7,326 bases of DNA from an uncultured Caryophanales bacterium (lineage in GTDB: Bacteria > Bacillota_I > Bacilli_A > RF39 > UBA660). Under the pieces are notes generated by a model. It was not told the origin of the DNA. It ran no database searches and was given only the letters and a program-made list of their open reading frames with translations. Made by a program: the position numbers and the translations under genes. The DNA is taken from assembly GCA_947168625.1 (NCBI GenBank), contig CAMVMQ010000040.1, forward strand, positions 1-7,326, read 5' to 3'. Shown in pieces: positions 1-7,188 of the stretch. Each line of letters begins with the position of its first letter. Position 1 is the stretch's first letter.

Positions 1-626
1 AAAGAAATATAATTATTTGGTACAAATGTAACTTCACTAACAATAAATTTATCATACCCCATATTTGTCAAAGCGTCCTTAACACTAATAAAACTATTTG
101 GATCAGTATAAATAGTATAACTATCATCATCTGATACAAAATCAAGAATATCAAGAGCGAGTACATCTTCTATAAGTTTATCTTCATCATATTCCTTTTC
201 TAGAACAATAACACCCTTTCTCTCAAATAAGTAACTAACTGAACCATCAGTACCAAGATTACCACCTTTTTTTGATAAAGTACTTCTTACAAAACCAGCA
301 GTTCTATTCTTATTATCAGTAAGACAATCAATCATTAGAGCAATACCACCAGGACCATATCCTTCATATCTAACAGCCTCATAACTCTCATCATTACCCT
401 TATTTTTAGCCTTATTAATAGCAGATTCAATGTTTGACTTAGGCATATTTTCGGCCTTAGCTTTTTCAATTACCATTCTTAATGCCGAATTATTTTCTGG
501 GTTTGCATCCCCACTTTTAGCAGCCACAAATAACTCTTTAGCAAGTTTCTGAAATACTTTACTTCTTTCGCTATCAATAGCCCCCTTCTTTCTCTTAATC
601 GTCGACCATTTACTATGTCCTGACAT
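1..626 (-). CDS. yebC: YebC/TACO1-family translation or transcription regulator, 3' end cut off by the window
   Basis: The reading frame starts at ATG 626 and stays open to base 1, giving about 208 codons. The family is usually about 240 residues, so only the last 30 or so are missing. The N-terminus MSGHSKWSTIKRKKGAID is the family hallmark. Further conserved blocks are visible: IEKAKAENMP (about residues 53-62), YEGYGPGGIA (about 88-97), CLTDNKNRTA (about 101-110) and KKGGNLGTDGSVSY (about 118-131). Family members are cytoplasmic. They were first described as DNA-binding regulators (PmpR) and more recently as ribosome-associated factors, like mitochondrial TACO1, that help translate difficult sequences; which role applies here cannot be read from the sequence. 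An AAGGAG ribosome binding site sits 8 nt upstream of the ATG. The gene has its own promoter in the 63-nt gap after tadC, so it is probably not functionally part of the Tad cluster. Confidence 0.97.
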   Translation of the reverse strand, partial: MSGHSKWSTIKRKKGAIDSERSKVFQKLAKELFVAAKSGDANPENNSALRMVIEKAKAENMPKSNIESAINKAKNKGNDESYEAVRYEGYGPGGIALMIDCLTDNKNRTAGFVRSTLSKKGGNLGTDGSVSYLFERKGVIVLEKEYDEDKLIEDVLALDILDFVSDDDSYTIYTDPNSFISVKDALTNMGYDKFIVSEVTFVPNNYIS

Positions 627-653
627 AAATATCTCTCCTTTTTTTATTACTTC

Positions 654-685
654 ATTATAATACTATTTTTTTTCATCAAGGTCAA
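654..685 (-). promoter_or_regulatory. Sigma-A-type promoter for yebC
   Basis: On the minus strand TTGACC (685-680) is followed after 17 nt by TATTAT (662-657), an excellent -35/-10 arrangement. A perfect TATAAT (659-654) overlaps the second box but would be 20 nt from the -35. Transcription would start near 648-650, just upstream of the AAGGAG ribosome binding site at 640-635. The -35 lies directly after the tadC stop codon, which separates yebC from the upstream cluster. Confidence 0.7.
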
Positions 686-689
686 GAAC

Positions 690-1397
690 CTAACCAAGAT
701 ATTTTAATAAAACAGGTCCTAAAATAATAAGTAAAAGCAAAGGAATAAAGAAAAATACCGAAATAACACTAATTTTTGTTGGAATCTTAGCAATGGCACT
801 CTTTACCTCCATCTTCCTCTTTTCCCTTAAATAATCAACCTGCTCATACATTGTATCGATAATGCTACTTCCATACATATTAGCCTCAGTTAAAGTAAGA
901 ATAATATTATTAATATTATCAGATGGAATATACTTTTGCATATCTGCTAAACTTTCCGAAAGACTTTTACCATACTTCGTCTCTCTAAGTGCTTCTTTAA
1001 ACTCCCTTGATAATTCACTATCAATACTACTAGTAGTTACATTTAAAGCTTCCCCCAAATTTCTTCCAGTCTGAAGTGATAAAGTAAGAACTTCAAAAAA
1101 ATATATTCCTTCATTATCAAGTTTCTTACTTCTCTCTTTAATCTTATTATCAAGAACAAACTTATCAAACAAAGAATAATAAACAATACTAATAACAATT
1201 GCCAATATATAGCCATACCTAAATTCCATAAAAATAATCAAAAAGATAACAACAGAAGTAATTATTTTTATAAACAAGAAAGATTCAGCCGTATATTTAG
1301 AAGAAACACCTAATAAACATATTTTATCATCAATTTTCTTTAATCTCTTCTTATTAAATAAATTTCTAAGAAAAAGATTTCCTTTTTTCTTTAACAT
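690..1397 (-). CDS. tadC: TadC-like inner-membrane platform protein (type II secretion F domain)
   Basis: This 235-residue membrane protein is the second of a TadB/TadC pair. In Tad systems the pair forms the inner-membrane platform on which the TadA ATPase drives pilus subunit assembly. A lysine-rich N-terminus is followed by hydrophobic segments at about 39-57 and 60-78. A cytoplasmic helical region carries the T2SF pattern (about 98-200, including SLQTGRNLGEAL and YGKSLSESLADM), and a last membrane segment lies at about 209-230. Members of this family are often near 300 residues, and this one is short at the N-terminus. The ATG at 1397 lies only 2 nt after the tadB stop, with an AGAGGTG ribosome binding site inside the end of tadB, so translation is probably coupled. 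It ends with TAG. The TadC assignment rests on order and size; the T2SF family call is firm. Confidence 0.9.
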   Translation of the reverse strand: MLKKKGNLFLRNLFNKKRLKKIDDKICLLGVSSKYTAESFLFIKIITSVVIFLIIFMEFRYGYILAIVISIVYYSLFDKFVLDNKIKERSKKLDNEGIYFFEVLTLSLQTGRNLGEALNVTTSSIDSELSREFKEALRETKYGKSLSESLADMQKYIPSDNINNIILTLTEANMYGSSIIDTMYEQVDYLREKRKMEVKSAIAKIPTKISVISVFFFIPLLLLIILGPVLLKYLG

Positions 1398-1399
1398 AA

Positions 1400-2398
1400 T
1401 TACTGCACCTCTATTCTTAGAATTCTTCGAAGAAGAAATACATATATTGAAAACATAATAATAATAATACCAATAATAGCATACCCTAAAGGAGAACTAA
1501 CTAAAGGTTTAAAATAATTATGATTTAAAGCAAATATAATCAAAGAAAAGATAATAGGTACTGCAAATAAAATATAAACAACAACCTTAGGAGCAGACGA
1601 AATATTCTTTAATTCTTCACTAAGTTTCTTTTTGTCAAATAATGTTCTCTCTATTGAAGAAAATACTTCAACAATATTACCACCTGTCTTATTAAGAATT
1701 GATAACGACGAAGATAAATAAACCGCTTCCTCTATTCCAACTCTTTTAGCAAATCGATCAAAAGTCGTATCAACAGATAATCCAAACCTCATATCCAAAT
1801 ACATCTTTTTAAACTCATCATTAATAGGATAAGGAAGTTCATTCGAAGCAATCTCTAAAGCCTGAAGAGTACTCTTTCCTGCCTTAAAAGCATTATTCAT
1901 AATAATTACTGCTCTAAGTAATTCATTACCCACAAGTTTAGTTTGTTTCTTATGATAAAAGAAAAAATAAATATCCAACAAATAATATCCAAATAATAAA
2001 TTAAGAAGACATCTCCATATTCCAAAAGGACGTATAATAATTATTTGAGATATAACAGCAAGAAGCAAAAACAATCCTGCTATAACAAATTTATTAGTAA
2101 TAAAATCAATTGCCTCTATCTTCCCACGATCTTGATACTTAATTAAATTTTCATATTTTTTACTTCTCATTCTAAAATAACTACTTTTCTTAATTATTAA
2201 TCTGAATTTTTTAACAAAATCAAGATATTTGTTCGCTACTCTATCATAAAAAGACATCTTATCATCTTTAAGAGGATTAATACTATATAAACTAATTCTT
2301 CTAACAAATTTGTTTGCACTATATACCTTCAAAAAAAGGAATATAATTACAAATAATATTATAAAAAATACTATTTCAAATAAAATAAACACTTTCAT
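1400..2398 (-). CDS. tadB: TadB-like inner-membrane platform protein (type II secretion F domain)
   Basis: The 332-residue product is a polytopic membrane protein of the TadB/GspF family, a partner of TadC and of the TadA ATPase. Membrane segments are seen at about 4-24, 103-122, 129-147, 271-291 and 303-323. Between the third and fourth lies the cytoplasmic helical T2SF domain (about 155-265), with the family patterns FKAGKSTLQALEIA (171-184) and LSILNKTGGNIVEVF (232-246). Residues 25-100 are very basic, as expected of a cytoplasmic loop facing the ATPase. The length is typical for TadB. The ATG at 2398 follows the tadA stop by 26 nt and has a good AAAGGGG ribosome binding site. The stop is TAA. 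Confidence 0.93.
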   Translation of the reverse strand: MKVFILFEIVFFIILFVIIFLFLKVYSANKFVRRISLYSINPLKDDKMSFYDRVANKYLDFVKKFRLIIKKSSYFRMRSKKYENLIKYQDRGKIEAIDFITNKFVIAGLFLLLAVISQIIIIRPFGIWRCLLNLLFGYYLLDIYFFFYHKKQTKLVGNELLRAVIIMNNAFKAGKSTLQALEIASNELPYPINDEFKKMYLDMRFGLSVDTTFDRFAKRVGIEEAVYLSSSLSILNKTGGNIVEVFSSIERTLFDKKKLSEELKNISSAPKVVVYILFAVPIIFSLIIFALNHNYFKPLVSSPLGYAIIGIIIIMFSIYVFLLRRILRIEVQ

Positions 2399-2424
2399 AA
2401 GTACAATCCCCTTTCTATATATCT

Positions 2425-3753
2425 TTATTTAAATATATTAATAATATCTCCAAAACCATTTCTCTCTAACTTATTCATTACTAAAGGTTTTCTTTTATAT
2501 ACACCAAATTCCCCCATAACACTATTATCTTCAGATAGTCCTGTTTGTTTAAATGAGAAAATCTCTCTCAAATTAATATTACCATCCTTCATTCCAACCA
2601 CTTCACTTATTGAAGTAATCTTTCTCTTGCCATCAGATAACCTATCTATTTGTACAATAAGATCAATAGCATTCTCAATATACCCACGAACCGCAGATAC
2701 TGGTATCTCCATTTCATTCATTAAAATCATTGTCTCAAGTCTATTTAAAGAATCAACAGGATTATTAGCATGCAAAGTAGTAAGCGACCCTTCATGACCA
2801 GTATTCATAGCCTGCATCATATCAAAAGCTTCTTTACCTCTTACTTCACCGACAATAATACGATCTGGACGCATACGAAGAGAATTTCGAACTAAATCAC
2901 GAATTGTTACTTCTCCTTCTCCTTCATAATTCGTAAGTCTTGTTTCAAGAGAGATAACATGTCTCTGATGAAGCCTAAGTTCAGCAGCATCCTCAATCGT
3001 AATAATTCTCTCATCTTCACCTAAAAAACCTGATAAAATATTAAGAAGAGTAGTTTTACCACTACCAGTACCACCAGAAATAATAATATTAAGTTTAGAC
3101 ATAACACTGGCTTCTAAAAATCTTGCCATATTAACAGTAAGAGTACCTTTTCTAAGTAATTCCTCAATACTCTCTAATTTCTTATTAAATTTTCTAATTG
3201 TAAGCACGGGTCCTTTTAAACTTAAAGGAGGAATAATAGCATTGAGTCTTGAACCATCCCTAAGTCTAGCATCAACCATCGGATTAGCAGCATCAATTGT
3301 TCTACCAAGCGGCTGCACAATCCTCTGAATAGTCCTAATAATATGCTTATCATTAATAAAAGAAACTGTCTCATCTTTAGATATTTTACCATCTATCTCA
3401 ACATAAATTTCATTCGGAGCATTAACCATAATCTCCGTAATAGCATTATCCTCTAAAAGAGGAGTTATAGGGCCATATCCCATAATTTCATTTTGAATAA
3501 GATTAAAAATATGTCCTCTTTCCAAAGTACTAAGATCATAACCAGTAAGTGTTTTATTAATCTCGTTATTGATATAATCATCTAATAATTCATCATTAGG
3601 AATATTCTCTTCAATTAAATTTTGAACAATTTTAACCCTAAGTTCATCAAGTAAACCCTTATCATTAAAGATTTCATAATCATTAACATTATTTGAAGAA
3701 TAATTATTTCTAGGTTTAACCTCAAAAGCCTCAGTTAAACTTTTCTTAGCCAT
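2425..3753 (-). CDS. tadA: TadA/CpaF-family type II/IV secretion system ATPase
   Basis: This 442-residue cytoplasmic ATPase powers assembly in Tad pili and belongs to the hexameric VirB11/GspE/PilB superfamily. All core motifs are intact: Walker A GGTGSGKT (227-234, Lys233), the aspartate box ITIEDAAEL (251-259), Walker [11 protein letters not shown] (297-306, Glu303) and the histidine box [13 protein letters not shown] (318-330). The N-terminal domain (about 30-190) has the usual CpaF features, such as GYGPITPLL (92-100), EIMVNAP (107-113) and [11 protein letters not shown] (161-171). The CpaF type, rather than GspE or PilB, is indicated by overall length, lack of a zinc-binding tetracysteine and the neighbouring tadZ, tadB and tadC. 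The start overlaps the tadZ stop by one base (TAATG) and has a strong AAGGAGG site 7 nt upstream. Nothing suggests loss of activity. Confidence 0.97.
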   Translation of the reverse strand: MAKKSLTEAFEVKPRNNYSSNNVNDYEIFNDKGLLDELRVKIVQNLIEENIPNDELLDDYINNEINKTLTGYDLSTLERGHIFNLIQNEIMGYGPITPLLEDNAITEIMVNAPNEIYVEIDGKISKDETVSFINDKHIIRTIQRIVQPLGRTIDAANPMVDARLRDGSRLNAIIPPLSLKGPVLTIRKFNKKLESIEELLRKGTLTVNMARFLEASVMSKLNIIISGGTGSGKTTLLNILSGFLGEDERIITIEDAAELRLHQRHVISLETRLTNYEGEGEVTIRDLVRNSLRMRPDRIIVGEVRGKEAFDMMQAMNTGHEGSLTTLHANNPVDSLNRLETMILMNEMEIPVSAVRGYIENAIDLIVQIDRLSDGKRKITSISEVVGMKDGNINLREIFSFKQTGLSEDNSVMGEFGVYKRKPLVMNKLERNGFGDIINIFK

Positions 3754-4520
3754 TATATATCCTCCTTCCTATGTCGATCATCAATCAAATCAAGAGCCAT
3801 TTTCTTCATATTTGAAATATCTCCAGAGTGAAAAGTATTAATACTTTTATTAAGCGTTAAAATTTCTCCATTCATCACATATTTATCAATATTCTTAATA
3901 TAAAAATTTCTCGATATTGTATAATCAATATTTCCACCTATCATAGTCCTAATATCATAAATACTAGTATAATCCTTACCAGTATCCCTAGAATTATTAA
4001 GAAGAATAAGATAATTTTTCTTATCTGTATCTTTGAAAATACTAAGTAGACTCTTCATATTCTTAAAATTAACTAAATCATTAATAATAATAAACAAAGT
4101 CATATAAGAATAATCTATAATTGTAAGATTAATTTCATCCAAAACATGATGTGTATCCACTAGTACTACATCATATTCTCTTTTAGCCAAATCAAATATT
4201 GTCGGAATAAACCTACTCTCAATCTTCATAGCTTCTCGAGGATCCCTAGGACAAGCTAAAATATCAATATTACGATTATATGCAGTAACATAATCTTTTA
4301 AAGTAGTAAATCTATTATTAGCCATACTATCGATCATCATAAATATATCTTTTTTATTTTTAACATCAAGAGACACTGCTACTCCACCAGAATATAAATC
4401 CATATCAACAATTAAAACTTTTTTATCCATAAGCGAATAAATACCAGCCAAATCAAGAACAGTAGTAGTTTTACCAACTCCACCATTAACTGAAGAAACA
4501 CTAATAATTTTTCCTGCCAT
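3753..4520 (-). CDS. tadZ: TadZ/CpaE-like MinD/ParA-family ATPase
   Basis: This 255-residue protein has the MinD/ParA P-loop fold. NGGVGKTT occupies 12-19, VLIVDMDLYSGG lies at 35-46 and the second aspartate motif DVVLVDT at 117-123. In Tad loci the MinD-like member is TadZ/CpaE, which places the secretion machine in the cell. Two things are odd. The deviant Walker A motif of this superfamily normally begins with a signature lysine (KGGxGKT), but here that position is Asn12. Also, the receiver-like domain found in many TadZ/CpaE proteins is absent, because the ATPase fold begins at residue 4. The catalytic-loop Lys17 is kept. The ATG at 4520 starts 5 nt after the preceding TGA, and the best ribosome binding site (GAGAGGA) is rather far at about 14 nt, which suggests coupled translation. 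Subfamily placement relies partly on neighbours. Confidence 0.9.
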   Translation of the reverse strand: MAGKIISVSSVNGGVGKTTTVLDLAGIYSLMDKKVLIVDMDLYSGGVAVSLDVKNKKDIFMMIDSMANNRFTTLKDYVTAYNRNIDILACPRDPREAMKIESRFIPTIFDLAKREYDVVLVDTHHVLDEINLTIIDYSYMTLFIIINDLVNFKNMKSLLSIFKDTDKKNYLILLNNSRDTGKDYTSIYDIRTMIGGNIDYTISRNFYIKNIDKYVMNGEILTLNKSINTFHSGDISNMKKMALDLIDDRHRKEDI

Positions 4521-4525
4521 TTAAA

Positions 4526-4906
4526 TCACTTAATCCTCTCTATATTCTTTTTATTATCCCTAATCGTACCAATATACCTACTTTTAACATTAATTAAATT
4601 AATGTTTTCACTAATCAAACCATGTATCTCTTTATTAATTTCAATCTCTACCCTATCATCATCAAGTACAACATCATAACTAGAAATATTATCCGTATTA
4701 TTTAAAACATAATCAATAACATCATCCACACTAATACTACCAATATTATCTAAAGCATAATTAACAGCTAAATAATTAGTATTAGAAAGTCTATTTTTCT
4801 CATAAAGAGCATTACCAACATCAAAAATACTTACAAGTATCAAAATAATAATTGGTATTACAAGCACAAACATAACAAGAGATTGACCCTTTCTATTTAG
4901 TGACAT
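4526..4906 (-). CDS. TadE/TadF-like pilin-related protein lacking Glu at +5
   Basis: This 126-residue protein has a type III (Flp/TadE-style) prepilin N-terminus. A short basic leader MSLNRKG is followed by a likely cleavage after Gly7 and a hydrophobic helix (about 9-29, SLVMFVLVIP then an isoleucine-rich run). A hydrophilic C-terminal domain would lie outside the membrane. The residue at +5 after the predicted cut, normally Glu in pilins and in most TadE proteins, is Met12. The start overlaps the preceding tadE-like gene by 14 nt, with GAGG about 10 nt upstream. The five codons for NRKGQ are identical in DNA to those of that gene, so the two are probably paralogues. The stop is TGA, the only TGA stop among the complete genes here. 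It could be the TadF counterpart of a TadE/TadF pair; the C-terminal domain is too divergent to decide. Confidence 0.82.
   Translation of the reverse strand: MSLNRKGQSLVMFVLVIPIIILILVSIFDVGNALYEKNRLSNTNYLAVNYALDNIGSISVDDVIDYVLNNTDNISSYDVVLDDDRVEIEINKEIHGLISENINLINVKSRYIGTIRDNKKNIERIK
4883..4897. repeat. 15-bp direct repeat, copy in the second TadE-like gene
   Basis: TTGACCCTTTCTATT on the plus strand occurs exactly here and at 5214-5228. On the coding strand both copies encode NRKGQ, the prepilin cleavage region. Identical codons in five positions suggest that the two genes arose by tandem duplication or share a constraint at this site. Confidence 0.75.
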
Positions 4907-5231
4907 TGCTAATTTTCCTCTCTACAACAACATTATAAACATCTCCTAATACAAGATTAAGACCAGGAGCCATAATATCAACATCATCAGATATTTTAAC
5001 TAAGGAATAGTCATCCTTATCATCAACTTCAACATTAATATCAGGGTATATTTTACTTATTTCATTCATATCCTTGCCATCATTAATCATCGTAACAACA
5101 TCGACACTAACATTTTCAAGTTCATTCTTCTTACTTATAATAAAGCCAAAATCTATAATAGTAAAGAGCATTAAAATAAATACTGGTAATATTAAAATAA
5201 ATTCCACTAATGCTTGACCCTTTCTATTCAT
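4893..5231 (-). CDS. tadE: TadE-like pilin-related protein
   Basis: This 112-residue protein carries the canonical TadE motif. MNRKG is followed by QALVEFILILP, giving cleavage after Gly5 and Glu10 at position +5, then a hydrophobic helix to about residue 28 ending in IIDFG. The remaining 80 or so residues are hydrophilic and acidic and would lie outside the membrane; the APGLNLVLGDVYNVVVERKI region resembles the TadE C-terminal part. TadE proteins are minor pseudopilins processed by the Tad prepilin peptidase and needed for Flp pilus assembly. The ATG at 5231 has an AGGGAGAG ribosome binding site. The gene follows a weak terminator-like hairpin and may have its own extended -10 promoter, so it could begin the secretion part of the operon. 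Its 3' end overlaps the next gene by 14 nt. Confidence 0.9.
   Translation of the reverse strand: MNRKGQALVEFILILPVFILMLFTIIDFGFIISKKNELENVSVDVVTMINDGKDMNEISKIYPDINVEVDDKDDYSLVKISDDVDIMAPGLNLVLGDVYNVVVERKISNVTK
5214..5228. repeat. 15-bp direct repeat, copy in the first TadE-like gene
   Basis: This is an exact match to 4883-4897 and covers codons for NRKGQ in the first TadE-like gene. The sequences diverge immediately downstream except for short hydrophobic codons. Confidence 0.75.
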
Positions 5232-5245
5232 AGTGCACTCTCCCT

Positions 5246-5266
5246 ATTATCAAGATAATGATACCA
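5246..5266 (-). promoter_or_regulatory. Possible extended -10 promoter with palindrome before the Tad block
   Basis: On the minus strand TGGTATCAT (5266-5258) matches the extended -10 pattern TGnTATAAT with one mismatch in the hexamer. No good -35 is seen, because the expected position falls in the T-rich hairpin. A 14-bp palindrome, ATTATC-TT-GATAAT (5259-5246), covers the predicted start of transcription and could be an operator. If active, it would drive the tadE genes and everything downstream independently of the surface-protein gene. Confidence 0.35.
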
Positions 5267-5273
5267 CATAAGC

Positions 5274-5307
5274 AAAAAAAAAGAAAGAGATTTTACCTTT
5301 CTTTTTT
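5274..5307 (-). terminator. Weak terminator-like hairpin at the end of the surface-protein gene
   Basis: An uninterrupted 11-bp stem (5307-5297 pairing with 5287-5277) with a 9-nt loop is followed by further T residues to 5274, giving a run of nine T on the transcript strand. The stop codon (5295-5293) lies in the loop and the last codons of the surface-protein gene form one arm. Only two pairs are G-C, so the hairpin is weak; partial read-through into the tad genes is likely. It may set the ratio of surface protein to secretion machinery. Confidence 0.5.
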
Positions 5308-7116
5308 ATTTTTCTTATCATGGTCCTCTTTTGTTTTATCATTTTTTCTACTATTATAATTTGAATTATTATTTCTAAAATCTTTATTAGGACTTTCCTT
5401 ATCCTCTTTTGACATTTCACCATCATCCTTCTTAAAGATAAGATATACTAAACCAAGAACTACAAGAATAATAAGTATAATAATGATAATCTTTTCAACA
5501 TTGCTAGAGTCTTCTTCTTCCTCAACAGTCTCTTTAACAGCCTTGTCAACTATTAATTTATATTCCCTAACATCGCCATTTTCTGCAGTAACTTTAATAG
5601 TAACAGTATTTTTTCCCTCTTCAAAATTCTCATTACCACTTATTTCTACTCTTGAACGATAATCAGCAGGAATAGCAGTTATTTCAAGAGAGCTAACATC
5701 ACTTTTAACTTTTATCTTATATTCCAAAGTATCCTTATCAAAACTAAGATCGTAATCTTTAATATTAAGGCTCTTCAAATAATTATTCGAAGAATATACA
5801 TAATAAACAATTGGTGCTACAACTGGAGTATCATTAACAACTGATACTTCCATAACTTGCTCTTCCTCTTTAGCTTCTCTTATAATATTAATTTTATACA
5901 CCGTAGTAGTGCCATCTGAATTAGTAACAGTAACTAATACTTCAGTTTTATCACCCTCTAGGGTATAACTTGAGAGTCCTTCAACATTACTTAAAGTGCT
6001 AGCAAGTGCACCTGATAAAGTAACTTCATTTGTATCATAAGGCACAGTTAGAGTATATTCTAAAACATCCTTATTAAACTCTTTATCGAATTCTCCAACA
6101 TCACTAATAATTGAAATAAGACCTTCCTCTTCTTTAGGTATAACTGTAGTACTAAAAGTTAAATTCTCAAAATCAGTAATATTCAAATATTTAGCTGTCT
6201 TTCCACTAATAGTAACTTCTCCAACTCCTTCTAGTATTGCCTCAAAAGTAAGAGTCAAAATATTACCATTGTCATCACCATATTCACCACCACAAGCAGC
6301 AAACATACCTTCTTCATTAAAAGCGCCTTCAAAAGTATCAAAAGATACATCTATTAATTTCAAATTATCATTAGTAGTAATAACACCCTCAATACCATCA
6401 ATAAAATCAGAAATTACATCTTCTGAACTTTCTTCATTTTCTCCAACAATTTCTTCATTAGATATAAGAACTTTTACTTCAAAAGTATCACCAATTGTAA
6501 CTTCAACTGGAGTGTCACCTAATAATAGCTTAAGATTAGAATTATCTTCTCTTTCACTTTCAGTATCACTATTTTCTTTTAATAATTCATTGACAAACAT
6601 TATGTCATCAAAAGTAATTTCAGTAAACTCACCTTCTAAAGTACTAGGAGCACCTTTTTGAATAAGAAGGTTAATTATTTCTTCTGATAGCTCACTTTTA
6701 TTTAAGTAAGCATCTAAAATTGCTTTTAAATCATCAGAATTAAATTCATCCTTAGAATCAGATTCCGTAGGTTCATTTTCTTTATTATTTTCTTCTTCAT
6801 CAAAGTTTTCTTCTAAAGTATTATCATCTATCTCATCAAGATTTTCCTCTTTATCAGAATCCTCATCAATAGCAGGTTCTATATCATTATCCTTATCTTC
6901 ATCATTAACATTAGTCTCTTCATCATTACTTGGTTCATCTACTTGAACACCATCATCATTAACAATATTATCATTATTTTCATCATTATTAAGAGTAATA
7001 TCGGTATCCAATATTTCATTAGCAAAAACAACTGTTGCATTAGAAAGTTGTGAAAATACCATAATTACTGCTAAAAATATTTTAATTAATTTTATATATT
7101 TCTTTTTCATCATCAA
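5293..7116 (-). CDS. Secreted, membrane-anchored surface protein with cohesin-like and two cadherin-like domains
   Basis: This 607-residue multidomain protein has: a signal peptide (1-32, lysine-rich start, hydrophobic core, likely cut after VFA); a very acidic Asp/Glu/Asn stalk (about 33-128); a short helical section (about 127-182); a cohesin-like beta domain (about 195-327, with VTIGDTFEVKVLISN at the start and GNILTLTFEAILEG near the end); two cadherin-like beta-sandwich repeats (about 333-413 and 446-524) with the family signature DxxxLEYxxxV and the VTVTNSDGTTTVYKINIIR or IKVTAENGDVREYKLIV ending; a membrane helix (about 543-561); and a basic, Asn/Lys-rich tail (562-607) that should be cytoplasmic. 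No LPXTG sorting motif is present, so anchoring is by the membrane helix. The mature chain has one cysteine (275). It opens a Tad cluster, so a role in adhesion or in the surface apparatus is likely but inferred. Of three successive ATGs, the first (7116) is best placed after AAAGGA. I do not know a named homologue. Confidence 0.88.
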   Translation of the reverse strand: MMMKKKYIKLIKIFLAVIMVFSQLSNATVVFANEILDTDITLNNDENNDNIVNDDGVQVDEPSNDEETNVNDEDKDNDIEPAIDEDSDKEENLDEIDDNTLEENFDEEENNKENEPTESDSKDEFNSDDLKAILDAYLNKSELSEEIINLLIQKGAPSTLEGEFTEITFDDIMFVNELLKENSDTESEREDNSNLKLLLGDTPVEVTIGDTFEVKVLISNEEIVGENEESSEDVISDFIDGIEGVITTNDNLKLIDVSFDTFEGAFNEEGMFAACGGEYGDDNGNILTLTFEAILEGVGEVTISGKTAKYLNITDFENLTFSTTVIPKEEEGLISIISDVGEFDKEFNKDVLEYTLTVPYDTNEVTLSGALASTLSNVEGLSSYTLEGDKTEVLVTVTNSDGTTTVYKINIIREAKEEEQVMEVSVVNDTPVVAPIVYYVYSSNNYLKSLNIKDYDLSFDKDTLEYKIKVKSDVSSLEITAIPADYRSRVEISGNENFEEGKNTVTIKVTAENGDVREYKLIVDKAVKETVEEEEDSSNVEKIIIIILIILVVLGLVYLIFKKDDGEMSKEDKESPNKDFRNNNSNYNSRKNDKTKEDHDKKNKKER

Positions 7117-7180
7117 TCATTCCTTTCTTGTATATTACTACTAATTATTATGTTTAACCCACAAAATCCCCTAAGAATAA

Positions 7181-7188
7181 CACCTCCT
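7181..7188 (-). promoter_or_regulatory. Orphan Shine-Dalgarno sequence in the 5' leader
   Basis: A perfect AGGAGGTG occurs on the transcribed strand 64 nt upstream of the surface-protein start codon, but no ATG, GTG or TTG follows at a usable distance. The gene has its own ribosome binding site (AAAGGA at about 7127-7122). Such an orphan site can bind 30S subunits and stabilise the 5' end of an mRNA, as known for the Bacillus cry3A leader, or act as a standby site. The function here is inferred. Confidence 0.45.

Noticed and set aside
679..692. Short inverted repeat AGGT-TCTTG-ACCT at the end of tadC
   Set aside because: The stem is 4 bp with no T run after it, and the sequence is better explained as the -35 box of the yebC promoter.
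862..1074. Open frame of 70 codons on the plus strand
   Set aside because: It lies wholly inside tadC on the opposite strand, has no ribosome binding site and no recognisable domain. It is a shadow of the real gene.
2425..3753. Reading the ATPase as PilB/GspE of a classical type IV pilus or as ComGA
   Set aside because: It has no zinc-binding cysteines and is encoded with a MinD-like protein and two T2SF proteins, which is the CpaF/Tad arrangement.
6269..6661. Open frame of 130 codons on the plus strand
   Set aside because: It is antisense to the cohesin-like part of the surface protein. Its serine-rich, low-complexity composition is what the reverse of an Asp/Glu/Asn-rich gene gives.
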